NCBI GenBank assembly: GCA_900551365.1
Contig: URVZ01000002.1
Location: 22,562-86,561 of the forward strand
Length of the DNA: 64,000 bases
Direction of reading: 5' to 3'
From: an uncultured Collinsella sp.
GTDB lineage: Bacteria > Actinomycetota > Coriobacteriia > Coriobacteriales > Coriobacteriaceae
Under the pieces are notes generated by a model. The model made no database searches and had not been told where the DNA came from. It worked only from the letters and a program-made list of their open reading frames with translations. The translations under genes were made by a program, and so were the position numbers. Of the stretch, positions 25,928 to 34,907 are shown in pieces (position 1 is the stretch's first letter; each line of letters starts with the position of its first letter).

Positions 25928-27058
25928 CTAGGCGCGGTGCCAGTCGGTCAGGCAGGCATCGAGGGAGGCGATGAGCGCATCCTTGTCCATGTGACGGCCG
26001 ATGATGCACAGGCTCGTCATGCGGTCGCCCGTCTCGTCGTCCCAAATCTGCATGATCTCGGGGTTCTCGTCGATGATCTTCTGCTTCTCGCCCTCGGGCG
26101 CCGAGTCAACGAACAGGCCGTTCTCCATCAGGCGCATCTGGTGGCCGGCCTGCTCAAACATGTAACACATGTCCGGATTGCCGGTCTGCCACAGCGGACC
26201 CTTGACGCGAATGACCTCGTCGGGCCACTCCTGCTCAACAAAATTGGTGAACTTCTGCAGGTCAAACGGCTTGCGGCGCGAGTAAACAAAGGTCTCGATG
26301 TCGTACTCGAGCACCTCGGGGTCGTCGTGCTCCTCGGGATGCTCCATGGCCTCGATCCAGGCGGCGGAGTTGTAGGCGCGCATAAAGTCGAAGCGGTCGG
26401 TGTCGAGCAGCTCCTCCATGGGGACCTCGCCGTTTTGGGCCTCGACGATCACGGCGTCCTTCTGCAGGCTGCGCACGATGGCCTTGAGCTCGGCGATCTG
26501 CTTGGGGCTCACAGTATCGGTCTTGTTGAGGATCAGTGTGGAGCAGAACTCGATCTGCTGGATGAGCAGGCTTTCGATGTCGTCCTCGTCGATATCCTCA
26601 GCCAGCAGGTCGCGACCGCCGTTGAACTCGTCGTACATACGGGCGCAGTCGACCACGGCCACGATGTTGTCGAGCGCAAGTTTAGGCTCGCCGCCCACCT
26701 TGGCCTCGTCGCAGAAGCTCGAGATGGTGTAAGCGATGGGGATGGGCTCGCAAATGCCCGAGGCCTCGATGATGATGTAATCGAAGTCGCCCGAATCGGC
26801 GATGCCCTGCAGCTGGTTGGCAAGGTCGTCCGAAAGCGTGCAGCAGATGCAGCCGTTGGTGAGCGGGATGAGGTCGTCGGTCTCGGAAAGGCCGCCGTCG
26901 GCGATGAGGCTGGCATCGACGTTGATCTCGCCGATATCGTTGACGATCACGGCGGCGCGGATGCCGCCGTCGTTGGCGAGGATGTGGTTGAGCAATGTGG
27001 TCTTGCCGGCACCGAGGTAGCCGGTAAGCATGATGATCTTTACGGGTTTGTTGGGCAT
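25928..27058 (-). CDS. CobW/COG0523 family GTPase (metal chaperone type)
   Basis: The 376-residue protein has Walker A GYLGAGKTTLLNHIL near residue 13, the hallmark metal-binding motif GCICCTL near 70, and NKTD for guanine recognition. COG0523 proteins deliver Zn2+ or other metals to target enzymes, or serve nitrile hydratase or cobalamin synthesis. No Zur-type palindrome is obvious upstream, so the metal is not assigned. ATG 27058 follows AAAGGAGGG by 3 nt; an ATG seven codons earlier is poorer. The nearest upstream gene on the same strand is the ArsC-like one, 86 nt away. Confidence 0.87.
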   Translation of the reverse strand: MPNKPVKIIMLTGYLGAGKTTLLNHILANDGGIRAAVIVNDIGEINVDASLIADGGLSETDDLIPLTNGCICCTLSDDLANQLQGIADSGDFDYIIIEASGICEPIPIAYTISSFCDEAKVGGEPKLALDNIVAVVDCARMYDEFNGGRDLLAEDIDEDDIESLLIQQIEFCSTLILNKTDTVSPKQIAELKAIVRSLQKDAVIVEAQNGEVPMEELLDTDRFDFMRAYNSAAWIEAMEHPEEHDDPEVLEYDIETFVYSRRKPFDLQKFTNFVEQEWPDEVIRVKGPLWQTGNPDMCYMFEQAGHQMRLMENGLFVDSAPEGEKQKIIDENPEIMQIWDDETGDRMTSLCIIGRHMDKDALIASLDACLTDWHRA

Positions 27059-27144
27059 GTGCCCTCCTTTGTTAGACATGGCTTACAGTTGAATCATATG
27101 CCAAACGCCTGCTCTTATACCCACGCGCTGGCAAATAACACAGG

Positions 27145-27486
27145 CTACTCCCAGGCTCCCCATACATCGGGGCAATAACCGACGGTGGCCTTTTTGCCGT
27201 TGCGCACGATGGGCTCGGCCAAGACCTGCTGATTCTCGAGTAGCTTGTCGAAGCGCTGGCTAGAGGTGAGGTGCTGGATGAGTGCGAGCGTTTCCTCGTC
27301 CTTGGCTTTGGGGTTGAGCAGCTTGTCGATACCGCCGACCGCCTGCATCACGCTCGTGAGCTCGCCCTTGCTCATCTCCTTTTCCTTAAGGTCGATAAAC
27401 TGCACCTTAATGCGGCGCTCCTTAAAATAACGCTGTGCCTTCTTGGTGTCGAAGGACTTCTTGGTGCCAAAAATTTGCACGTTCAT
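27145..27486 (-). CDS. ArsC/Spx-like thioredoxin-fold protein without catalytic cysteine
   Basis: The 113-residue protein has the ArsC/YffB fold: MNVQIFGTKKSFDTKKAQRYFKERRIKVQFIDLKEKEMSK at the start and a later LAEPIVRNGKKATVGY resembling the cis-proline region of arsenate reductase-like proteins. In ArsC and YffB the first loop carries the active cysteine (for example KNCDTxKKA); here it reads KSFDTKKA, with no cysteine at that place. Arsenate reduction is therefore unlikely. The start is ATG 27486 with a weak ribosome binding site; an upstream in-frame ATG at 27579 gives only basic low-homology residues. Confidence 0.8.
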   Translation of the reverse strand: MNVQIFGTKKSFDTKKAQRYFKERRIKVQFIDLKEKEMSKGELTSVMQAVGGIDKLLNPKAKDEETLALIQHLTSSQRFDKLLENQQVLAEPIVRNGKKATVGYCPDVWGAWE

Positions 27487-27503
27487 GTATTTGTTCCGCC
27501 GTT

Positions 27504-28127
27504 CTACCTGATGAAGTTGGTGCGCTCGCGATCGGCTTCGGGGGCTTCGATGCCGGCGGCCTGTCCTGCCTCGATACAATGCAGGAGCCAGGCCATGTTC
27601 TTGCCGATGTTGCGCATGGTGGCCAGGCCCTCGGCGTCCTGGGCGGCCTCGCCCGGCATGGCGCCAAACACGTTGTTCCAGTACGTGGAAGCAACCACGG
27701 GCATCTGGTTGATGGTGAAGTACTTATTGAGCACGTCGAAGGTGGTCGACGTGCCGCCGCGACGGGCAACGGCGACGGCAGCACCCGGCTTGTGTGCAAA
27801 GGCTTTGCTGCCGGCATAGAATGCGCGATCGAGGGCCGAAAGGATGCGTCCGCTGGGGTGCGCATAGTAGACGGGCGAGCCAAAGACAAAGCCATCTGCC
27901 TGCTCGGCGGCAGCGATCAGCTCGTTCACCACGTCATCGTCAAAGGTGCAGCGACCGCCAAGTTTGCCACACTGGCCGCAACCGATGCAATCGCGAATGG
28001 GCTTGGCGCCTAGCTGAAACACCTCGGTATCAATGCCTTCGGCATTGAGCTGCTCTGCGATCTCGGCGAGAGCGCGGGCAGTGTTGCCGTTTGCCTTGGG
28101 GCTGCCATTGACTAAAAGAACCTTCAT
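27504..28127 (-). CDS. NADPH-dependent FMN reductase/flavodoxin-like protein
   Basis: The 207-residue protein begins MKVLLVNGSPKANGNTARAL, the FMN-binding loop of the flavodoxin-like reductase family. It then has DCIGCGQCGKLGGRC near residue 47, a cysteine cluster typical of iron-sulfur flavoproteins, and GSPVYYAHPSG at the second FMN loop. It probably moves electrons to a small-molecule acceptor in the cytoplasm; the substrate is unknown. The ATG at 28127 sits directly after a GTG; GAGGGAG lies just upstream. It is co-oriented with the ArsC-like gene, 17 nt away, so the pair may be one operon. Confidence 0.88.
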   Translation of the reverse strand: MKVLLVNGSPKANGNTARALAEIAEQLNAEGIDTEVFQLGAKPIRDCIGCGQCGKLGGRCTFDDDVVNELIAAAEQADGFVFGSPVYYAHPSGRILSALDRAFYAGSKAFAHKPGAAVAVARRGGTSTTFDVLNKYFTINQMPVVASTYWNNVFGAMPGEAAQDAEGLATMRNIGKNMAWLLHCIEAGQAAGIEAPEADRERTNFIR

Positions 28128-28201
28128 CACAAACTCCCTCTGCTTTTGGTGACTTCTGCAGAGGATTATCGCACGATGGGGGAGGCGGCGCGGGCGCGGC
28201 G

Positions 28202-29731
28202 TTAATCCAGTTTGGTACCTGGCACCTGCACGGCTTTCCCGAGCAACGCTTTGAGCTCGTTCAAAATGGAAACGGGCTGACGGTCGACGCCGTCCAGATG
28301 GAGCGTGGCCACGCGAATGGGCGGCTGATATTCAAGCGAGCCGATGAGCACGGGAGAACCCAGGAACCGTTCGATGTCGCTTGCGATCTCGTCGATCGCC
28401 TCGGGGCCGAGCTCATCGAAGAGTGCCACGAACATCGGCCCCGTCGAGCGGAACAGGCGGCCCTTGCCGCGCGAACAATCCATGAGGCAGGCGGCGCTTT
28501 CGGCGAGCACGCGGTCGCCTGCATCGAATCCAAAGCGGGCATTGACCTCGGCGATATCGTCGACCTTAATGGCAATTAAGCCTGCCTCGTGCGGCACGTG
28601 GCGCATCTCTCCAATAGCGTTGACCAGTGCGTGGACATCGCCCAGGCCCGTTACCGAGTCGGTCGTATCCGCTAGGCTTCGGTTGACGATAATGCCCACA
28701 TACATGCTGGGCTCGGTATCGGTGCCGTCCAAGCGGTAGCCCGTGCAGTCACAAAGCACGTACGTTCCGGTGGCATCCATTACGCGATACTGCATGTAGT
28801 GGAAGTGCCACGTGCTGTTTATCACCATGTCGAGCTCGGCGCGTACGTTGTCGCGGTCTTCGGGATGAACGCGGGCGAGCCACATGTCGAGTGAGTTAAA
28901 AGGGTGCTGGGAGGGCAGGTCAAAATCGCGCACGGCGTTAACCGACCATTGCGATTCGCCCGTATCGAGATTGAGGATAAAGGGATAGCGCGTCTCGGAG
29001 CTCATGGAGATCGCTTGGAACACCCGGTCGTTGCAGGGAAGCTGATCGACGATTGGGCGTTGCGGCGCGTCATCGTCTTTCGGTTGCTGCACACGATGCA
29101 TAAGCTTATAGCGATACATCTTGCGATCGGCATCCATCGTCATCTGGCGACGCGTGTCGCCGGCAAGTGGATCGACGCGCGAGCAGCCAAAACTAAAGCT
29201 GCCGATCATGGGCGCCTTGCCACCTGAGCTCGCCTCGATCAGCCCAGCACGTACCTGCTCCAAGCGCTGCTCGAGTTCAGTCTCGTTTGCGGAGAGCGAG
29301 ATAAGCACAAACTCGTCTCCACCGATACGGAACAGCATCTCATCGTGCTCCATGGTTTCGGAGAGCGTGCGGCAGATGCCCAGAATATAGCGATTGCCTT
29401 CGGCGTGGCCAAACCTATCATTGCAATGTTTGAGATGGTCGATGTCAATATAGGCGCAGGTGAAGGGGTCGCCTTTGTGCCAGAGTTGCTCGACGTGACG
29501 GTCGAATCCGTTGCGGTTGCCCAAGTTGGTGAGCGGGTCGATATAGGCGTTGCTCTCAAGCAGCCGGCGCTCTTGCTGCAGGATGGCGTGCGTCTTTTGC
29601 AGTTGCTCGCCAACGGCGCGTAGCTCAGCAGGCAGCGCGGCAACATCGAGTTCAGCGGTCGAGACGCCGTTTGCAAGTCGCTGAAGATAGGCAATAATCG
29701 ATTGCTCGCCCAGGCGATACGACTCGTTCAT
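28202..29731 (-). CDS. GGDEF-PAS-degenerate GGDEF c-di-GMP signalling protein
   Basis: The 509-residue protein has a short helical N-terminus, a GGDEF domain (DPLTNLGNRNGF near 75; RIGGDEFVLIS near 150), a PAS-like segment (about 230-340, with ARVHPEDRDNVR and MQYRVMDATGTY), and a C-terminal domain with GGDEF-like order but the active loop reduced to RSTGPMFVALF. The first GGDEF loop is intact, so it may make c-di-GMP; no RxxD inhibitory site is seen before it. There are no membrane segments. ATG 29731 follows AAGGAGG. It is a shorter relative of the next gene. Confidence 0.88.
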   Translation of the reverse strand: MNESYRLGEQSIIAYLQRLANGVSTAELDVAALPAELRAVGEQLQKTHAILQQERRLLESNAYIDPLTNLGNRNGFDRHVEQLWHKGDPFTCAYIDIDHLKHCNDRFGHAEGNRYILGICRTLSETMEHDEMLFRIGGDEFVLISLSANETELEQRLEQVRAGLIEASSGGKAPMIGSFSFGCSRVDPLAGDTRRQMTMDADRKMYRYKLMHRVQQPKDDDAPQRPIVDQLPCNDRVFQAISMSSETRYPFILNLDTGESQWSVNAVRDFDLPSQHPFNSLDMWLARVHPEDRDNVRAELDMVINSTWHFHYMQYRVMDATGTYVLCDCTGYRLDGTDTEPSMYVGIIVNRSLADTTDSVTGLGDVHALVNAIGEMRHVPHEAGLIAIKVDDIAEVNARFGFDAGDRVLAESAACLMDCSRGKGRLFRSTGPMFVALFDELGPEAIDEIASDIERFLGSPVLIGSLEYQPPIRVATLHLDGVDRQPVSILNELKALLGKAVQVPGTKLD

Positions 29732-29769
29732 GATGGATAACCTCCTTGGGCGGAACAACGGTTTGTATC

Positions 29770-29800
29770 ATATCCCCAATTCGGTTTGAATTGGGGATAT
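29770..29800. repeat. Perfect 13-bp palindrome between c-di-GMP genes
   Basis: ATATCCCCAATTC (29770-29782) and its complement (29788-29800) with loop GGTTT form a strong hairpin. No T-run follows on either side, so it is either a weak terminator for the upstream c-di-GMP gene or an operator for the downstream one. Confidence 0.6.
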
Positions 29801-29857
29801 AAGTTAGCTAATGGAGACAAATGACCCTTCGACGGTGGCGTTTTGCGCGCGAGCGTA

Positions 29858-32575
29858 TCAGTTGTTATTGCCGCCATCGAGCAATGCCTCAAAATCCTTC
29901 GCCGGCATGGGGCGGTAGTAGAGGAAGCCCTGAGCGTAGCGGGCGCCCATTTGTCGTAGCATGTTTGCCTGCTCATTTGTCTCGACGCCTTCGACCACGA
30001 CGGGCAGATGGAGCGACTGCGCCATTTCGAGCATCGATGAAATGATTTGCGTGCTGCGGCCTTGATCGCGGTCGGTGGGCACAAAGGTGCGGTCGAGCTT
30101 GATGACGTCGACGTTGACGTTCTTGAGCATCGCGAGCGTGGACTGACCGGTGCCAAAATCGTCCATATAGGTCGAGAAGCCGCGGGTGTGCAGATCTGCG
30201 GTCAGCTTATCCACGGCCTCGGATTCTCCCGTATAAGCCGTCTCGGTGATCTCGATACGCATGAGCTCGGGCGGTAGGTTGTATTGGGCGGCGAGCGCCC
30301 CCATATGTTCGGCAACGTCGCAGGCAAGGATATCCACGCGCGACACATTAAGCGAGACCGGAACCACGCGAAGACGGCGATCGAGACGCTCGCGAAGCCA
30401 TATGGCGACACCCTGCCAAATGTACTTGTCGAGCGTCACTACAAAGCCGCTTTCCTCGAGTGCGGGGATAAACGTTGCGGGCGAAATGAGAGAGCCGTCC
30501 TTGTCAATCCAGCGGGTGAGTGCTTCGGCGCCAATAATCTCGCCGGTTTCCATATCGACCTGGGGCTGAAGATAGTACGTGATGCGACCATTTGACAGCG
30601 CGTACTGGAATTCGGTCAGCGTGCGGTGGAACGCGACTTCGCGCTCGTACTCCGCGGGGCGGAAAATGGCAATGCGCTCCTTAAAGTCGTTTTTTGCGCG
30701 TCGATTGGTAAACATGGCCTTTGCCTGCGCATCGATGGTGATTTCCTCATTGGAGTCGATGGGGTAAACGCCCATGGACGGCCAGAAACCTACGCCGTCA
30801 TCATGCCTGGCTACTGCCTCACGAACGCGGTTGTAGATTTGATGGACGGTGATGTGCTTAAAGGGGATGAGTACACAAAAGTCATCTTGGCCCCAGTACC
30901 CTGCGACGCCCATATCGGCATTCTCGATGTCCTTGAGGACCGTGCCCACATCGGCGAGTACGCGGTCGCCCTCGGCCTGGCCGTGCCATTCATTAAACAG
31001 GCGCATGTGGCCCATGTCGACCGTGGCGATGCACCAGGTACCGTTGCGCCTTGCCTCGAGAAATGCGTTGGCGCGCCGCATAAACTCGCTGGGTCGATAG
31101 AGGCCCGTGAGCGAGTCGATACGTTCGGCTATGGCGCTTTTGCGCTCCGCCTCGGGTATGGGGAGGCTGTCGTTGGGAACAAGCCCGCCGGCCGTGCGAA
31201 GGCGACGGTCGAGTTCGCCTAAAACGGCGGTCGCTTGATGGGTTAAGTGCTCGTAAAAGGCCGGGACGACAAGACAGACGGGAGTAATGGTGTCGCCTGC
31301 GATTCGAACAGGAGCGAAAACGGCCTCTTTAAGGTGGCGGGTCAGTTGCTCGAATGCCTCGTGGTTCAGGTCGTTGCTGAGCACGACGAACTGGACGCTT
31401 CGTGAACGGTAGACCCGGCTCCTGCCGCGGGTGATCGACAGCATGCGGCCTGCGTATTCGGCAAGCATGTTGTCGACAGCCTCGGCCCCGTAGAGCTCGT
31501 TGAGCTTTGTCGTGCCACGAACGCGCACCGCTATAAGCCCTGTCTCGCAACGATCGCGGCGGCAGGCGTCGATGGCGTTGGCCAGCATTCGCTGCGTTCC
31601 GAGACCTGTGGCGGCATCGACGGTTTCGGCAAGTGAGTGGTTGACGAGCTCGCCGACATAGAGCGAGGGGACATTTCCGTCGCCGTCGATACGAAACCCG
31701 CGAGCACGGCAAAGGACGTAGTCGCCGACGGCGTTGCGCACACGATACTGCATGACGCGACGGTGCTTGGTGCCGTTGTAGACTTGGTCGATGTCGTTGA
31801 TGCAGGCCTCAAGGTCGTCGGGATGGACGCGCGTTTTCCAGTAATCGCGACAGTTGTCTATGTGCTCCGAGGGAAGGCCAAGATCGCGCAAGGCACCTTG
31901 TGACCAAAGGGTGCGATGTTTGTCCAAGTTCTCGATAAAGAAATAACGGCCCTCGTTGAGCATCGAAAAGGCGTCAAAAATACGATCGCTTATTTCGAAG
32001 TCGTCGGCGTGAACTTGCGTGATATTGCGTCGATCGAGGTGCATGGCATGACGTAGCTTGTAGTCGTACATGCGATGGTCGGCATCGAGCGTCATGCGAT
32101 TGGAAGCTTCGCCCAGGGCGGGGTCGGCATGTGACACTCCGTAGCTAAACGAGCGGGGCATCTCGGAATCGTTGTTTTTGAGCAGAACCGTTCGGCAGTG
32201 TTTCAGACGTTCGGCGAGGTCGTCCTCGGTTGCAATCGTAGATAGGATGGCAAACTCGTCGCCGCCTATGCGAAACGCCGCTTCGCCCACCTTCATATAC
32301 AGCTTAAGATAGAGACTTACCTGCAAGATATAGCGGTTGCCCTCGTCATGCCCAAAGACGTCGTTGCAGTGCTTGAGATTGTCGATATCGATGAACGCCA
32401 TGGTAACGGGGGCGTCCTGCTCCCAGAGTTCCTCGAGGGAACGGGTAAAGCCGCCACGGTTGCCAAGCCCAGTAAGCTGGTCGGTAAAGGCAGTCCTGAT
32501 CAGATCCTCCTGCCGCTCGAGAAGGTCATGGACGGTCTTTTCGAGCGTTTCGGTGTAATTGCTGACAGTATCCAT
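29858..32575 (-). CDS. GGDEF-PAS-GGDEF-GGDEF-EAL c-di-GMP protein
   Basis: The 905-residue protein carries an intact N-terminal GGDEF (LTGLGNRGGF near 34; RIGGDEFAILS near 103), a PAS segment (about 180-300), a degenerate GGDEF-like domain (ENGLIAVRVRG), a third one whose loop reads GQDDF near 545, and a C-terminal EAL domain from about 640. The EAL domain keeps GAEALTRW, LNVSRVD, EITETAY, DDFGTG, IKLDR and VVVEGVET, so phosphodiesterase activity is expected. No RxxD site precedes the first GGDEF. It is cytosolic with no TM helix. The start at 32575 has a weak ribosome binding site. A dual-function enzyme is inferred. Confidence 0.88.
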   Translation of the reverse strand: MDTVSNYTETLEKTVHDLLERQEDLIRTAFTDQLTGLGNRGGFTRSLEELWEQDAPVTMAFIDIDNLKHCNDVFGHDEGNRYILQVSLYLKLYMKVGEAAFRIGGDEFAILSTIATEDDLAERLKHCRTVLLKNNDSEMPRSFSYGVSHADPALGEASNRMTLDADHRMYDYKLRHAMHLDRRNITQVHADDFEISDRIFDAFSMLNEGRYFFIENLDKHRTLWSQGALRDLGLPSEHIDNCRDYWKTRVHPDDLEACINDIDQVYNGTKHRRVMQYRVRNAVGDYVLCRARGFRIDGDGNVPSLYVGELVNHSLAETVDAATGLGTQRMLANAIDACRRDRCETGLIAVRVRGTTKLNELYGAEAVDNMLAEYAGRMLSITRGRSRVYRSRSVQFVVLSNDLNHEAFEQLTRHLKEAVFAPVRIAGDTITPVCLVVPAFYEHLTHQATAVLGELDRRLRTAGGLVPNDSLPIPEAERKSAIAERIDSLTGLYRPSEFMRRANAFLEARRNGTWCIATVDMGHMRLFNEWHGQAEGDRVLADVGTVLKDIENADMGVAGYWGQDDFCVLIPFKHITVHQIYNRVREAVARHDDGVGFWPSMGVYPIDSNEEITIDAQAKAMFTNRRAKNDFKERIAIFRPAEYEREVAFHRTLTEFQYALSNGRITYYLQPQVDMETGEIIGAEALTRWIDKDGSLISPATFIPALEESGFVVTLDKYIWQGVAIWLRERLDRRLRVVPVSLNVSRVDILACDVAEHMGALAAQYNLPPELMRIEITETAYTGESEAVDKLTADLHTRGFSTYMDDFGTGQSTLAMLKNVNVDVIKLDRTFVPTDRDQGRSTQIISSMLEMAQSLHLPVVVEGVETNEQANMLRQMGARYAQGFLYYRPMPAKDFEALLDGGNNN

Positions 32576-32899
32576 GTTCTAAGCGGCTTTCTGAGGTCGG
32601 GGCGGATTGCGTCGGGCGAGCTCGTTGTGTACACGCGTCGTTGCTCGGCGTTTTGCATGTATCCAGGCCCCCGCCTTGCTGCGTTGTTGAGTTAATTTGT
32701 CGGCTAATGTTCGCTGTTGATAACAGCTGAGTAGTGTAAACAACAGTACACAATTATATATGGGTGCACATGCTGTGAGCGGCTATTATTCGACAGGCGG
32801 TAGCGCGACGATGCGATGTTCGATGAAAATGCGACTGAGACGATATATGTTGACGGGTATACTTGTTCCGTTTAAATTTGCGGGGACGGAGATGGTCGC
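32576..32899. other. Intergenic region between divergent genes
   Basis: These 324 nt lie between the EAL gene and the patatin gene. A leftward -10-like TATAAT (complement of 32753-32758) would give the EAL gene a leader of about 170 nt, with no riboswitch class I recognise. Rightward, TATACT near 32855 suits the patatin gene. Short open frames are present but none has a convincing ribosome binding site. I see no RNA gene. Confidence 0.5.
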
Positions 32900-33769
32900 A
32901 TGGCACAGCCAAATATGACGCGTACAGTGGGGCTTGCGCTCGAGGGAGGCGGCTACCGCGGTATGTATACCGCGGGCGTGCTCGACGTCTGGATGGAGCA
33001 CGGTTTGGCCTGCGATCATATGGTGGGTGTCTCGGCGGGCGCGGCGTTTGGCTACAACTTTAAATCGCGCCAGATCGGCCGCGCCATTCGCTATAACAAG
33101 GCCTATTGTGCCGATAAGCGCTATGCGGGTGTAGCAAGCTGGCTGCGGACCGGCGATATGTTCAATGCCGATTTTGCCTATCACGAGGTGCCTATCGAGC
33201 GCGACCCCATCGACTTGGAGGCGTATCGCGCCTGCCCCATGCGATTTACGTGCGTGTGTACCGATATCGAGACGGGCAAGGCTGTCTATCACGATTTGCC
33301 GTATGGCGACGAGCACGATATCGAGTGGATTCGGGCATCGTCGGCGATTCCTGTGGCGACGCGTTCTGTCGTCATTGAGGGCCGTAAGTATCTGGATGGT
33401 GGCGTGGCTGATTCTATTCCCAGCGCATGGCTGTTTGCGCAGGGGTATGACCGCAATATCGTGGTACTCACGCAGCCGGCGGGCTTTGTGAAGCAGCCTA
33501 ACAGCGTGATGCCCATGCTGCGGCGCGTGTTCCGTCACTACCCGGAATTTGTTGCAGCGCTTGAGCATCGGCATGAGGTCTACAATGCCACGCTCGATGA
33601 CCTGGCACGTCGCGAGGCTGCCGGCGAAATCTTTGTGGTACGGCCGAGCGAATCGGTGAAGGTGCCGTCGCTGTGCCGCGAACCGGATGAGCTCGAGCGC
33701 ATCTACCAGGTCGGCCGCCACGATGCGGAGGTGACCTTGCCCGCGCTGGAAGCGTATCTGGCGGGGTAA
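32900..33769 (+). CDS. Patatin-like phospholipase
   Basis: The 289-residue protein has the patatin elements: oxyanion motif GGGYRGMYTAG near residue 16, nucleophile elbow GVSAG near 43 (catalytic Ser45 approximately), and the catalytic aspartate in DGGVADSIP near 170. These enzymes hydrolyse acyl chains from phospholipids or other lipids. There is no signal peptide or TM helix, so it acts in the cytosol or at the inner membrane face. Length is typical of bacterial cytosolic members. The start ATG 32900 follows GGACGGAG. A strong terminator follows. Confidence 0.9.
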   Translation: MAQPNMTRTVGLALEGGGYRGMYTAGVLDVWMEHGLACDHMVGVSAGAAFGYNFKSRQIGRAIRYNKAYCADKRYAGVASWLRTGDMFNADFAYHEVPIERDPIDLEAYRACPMRFTCVCTDIETGKAVYHDLPYGDEHDIEWIRASSAIPVATRSVVIEGRKYLDGGVADSIPSAWLFAQGYDRNIVVLTQPAGFVKQPNSVMPMLRRVFRHYPEFVAALEHRHEVYNATLDDLARREAAGEIFVVRPSESVKVPSLCREPDELERIYQVGRHDAEVTLPALEAYLAG

Positions 33770-33780
33770 GGGTCGCATAC

Positions 33781-33826
33781 GGAAAGCGCATCCCAGAATG
33801 GACGTCCAAACTGGGATGCGCTTTCC
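33781..33826 (+). terminator. Terminator after patatin gene
   Basis: Sixteen-bp perfect arms (33781-33796 with 33811-33826, GGAAAGCGCATCCCAG) enclose a 14-nt loop. The tail is ATTGC, so the U-run is poor, but the stem is very stable. Confidence 0.75.
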
Positions 33827-33870
33827 ATTGCTGAAGATATGAGGCTGCGAATCAGCTGCTCGGCCTATGC

Positions 33871-34566
33871 CTATGCTTGCTGCCAGGTGTCGACAAGCTC
33901 CTTGGCCGCGGCGTAGGGGTCGTCGGCGCTGCAGACGGCGCTCACCACAAAGAAGCCGTCGACGCCGGTGGCCTTAAGCTGCGGCAAGTCGGCTGTCTTA
34001 ACGCCGCCGCCCACCACGATGGGCACGGGGCTTGCCGCGTGGAGTGCGGCCAGGTCCTCAAAGCTCTTGGTGATGATAGAGCCGTCGGCCGCGCGTCCGC
34101 AGTCGCGCTTGGTCTCGGTCTCGTGGAGCGGGCCGATGCCCAGGTAGTCGACCAGGCTCATGTCGGCGGTCTTGACGTACTCGAGCATCTCCTCGCAGCG
34201 GGCCGAAAGGCCCACGATGGCATCGGGGCCCAAAAGTTTGCGGCAGACCTCGACGGGAATATCGCTCTGGCCCACGTGCACGCCATCGACAGCAATACCC
34301 TGCTCGCGCGCGGCGAGTACGCAGTCCAGACGGTCGTCGATGAGCAGGGCGACCTGACCGGTCTTGCCCGCACGGGCGATAGCCTGCGCGGCGTCGCCGG
34401 TCAGCGCAATGATCTCGCGGGCGCTTGCCACTTTGGAGCGCACCTGGATGCAGGTAAAGCCTGCGTCGAGCGCCTGGGCCACCACATTGCCCACGGGACG
34501 TCCCAGCGTGTTTTCGGGGCCGAGTACCAGATAGGCCGAGATATCAAGGTTGTCGCGGATGCTCAT
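33871..34566 (-). CDS. thiE: Thiamine phosphate synthase
   Basis: The 231-residue TIM-barrel protein carries ThiE features: IQVRSK (usual IQLRxK), DDRLDCVLAA (diphosphate/Mg2+ loop), GVHVGQSDIP, VGLSAR, DYLGIGPLHETETK (conserved GxGPxxxTxTK) and VVGGGVKTADLPQL. It joins HMP-PP and thiazole phosphate to thiamine phosphate. It is the last gene of a TPP-riboswitch operon with thiM and overlaps the stop of the preceding gene by 4 nt. Its start is ATG 34566. No thiD, thiC or thiG is found in this window. Confidence 0.93.
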   Translation of the reverse strand: MSIRDNLDISAYLVLGPENTLGRPVGNVVAQALDAGFTCIQVRSKVASAREIIALTGDAAQAIARAGKTGQVALLIDDRLDCVLAAREQGIAVDGVHVGQSDIPVEVCRKLLGPDAIVGLSARCEEMLEYVKTADMSLVDYLGIGPLHETETKRDCGRAADGSIITKSFEDLAALHAASPVPIVVGGGVKTADLPQLKATGVDGFFVVSAVCSADDPYAAAKELVDTWQQA

Positions 34567-34904
34567 CGTGCTTCCTCCTGCTTCTTGATCTGTGCTTCCA
34601 TGCGCTCGAGCTTGCCGGTCATGGTGTCGGTAAATCCGGGCCGGATATCGGCTTTGAGCACGACTTCGGTGCGGATGCCCTTGCTCGCCAACACAAAGGT
34701 TGCGTCGCGCACGACCTGCATGACCTCGTCCCAGTCGCCCTCGATCTCGGTGAACATCGAGGTAGTGCGGTTGGGAAGGCCGCTCTCGCGAATGACGCGC
34801 ACGACCTCGGCGACCTCGGCGGATAGCTCATCGCCGGTGCCGCATGGGGCGATGGCCACAGCGACGAGCGTGTTCATGCCGGCATTGGTTGCGGGCTCGG
34901 ACAT
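34563..34904 (-). CDS. MTH1187/YqgV-type thiamine-binding protein
   Basis: The 113-residue protein fits the Thiamine_BP (MTH1187/YqgV/YkoF-like) family: VAVAIAPCGTGDELSAEVAEVVRVI at the start, then MFTEIEGDWDEVMQVVRDA and a final VVLKADIRPGFTDTMTGK strand. Members bind HMP or thiamine-like ligands. It sits between thiM and thiE, with 3-nt and 4-nt junctions, so it is clearly part of the riboswitch-controlled operon. Its precise role in salvage is unknown. The first methionines allow shifts of up to nine residues in the start; the ATG at 34904 is used. Confidence 0.85.
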   Translation of the reverse strand: MSEPATNAGMNTLVAVAIAPCGTGDELSAEVAEVVRVIRESGLPNRTTSMFTEIEGDWDEVMQVVRDATFVLASKGIRTEVVLKADIRPGFTDTMTGKLERMEAQIKKQEEAR

Positions 34905-34907
34905 GGC

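Noticed and set aside
32526..32753. A 75-codon leftward frame upstream of the EAL gene
   Set aside because: It overlaps the EAL gene start in another frame and has no ribosome binding site or homology.
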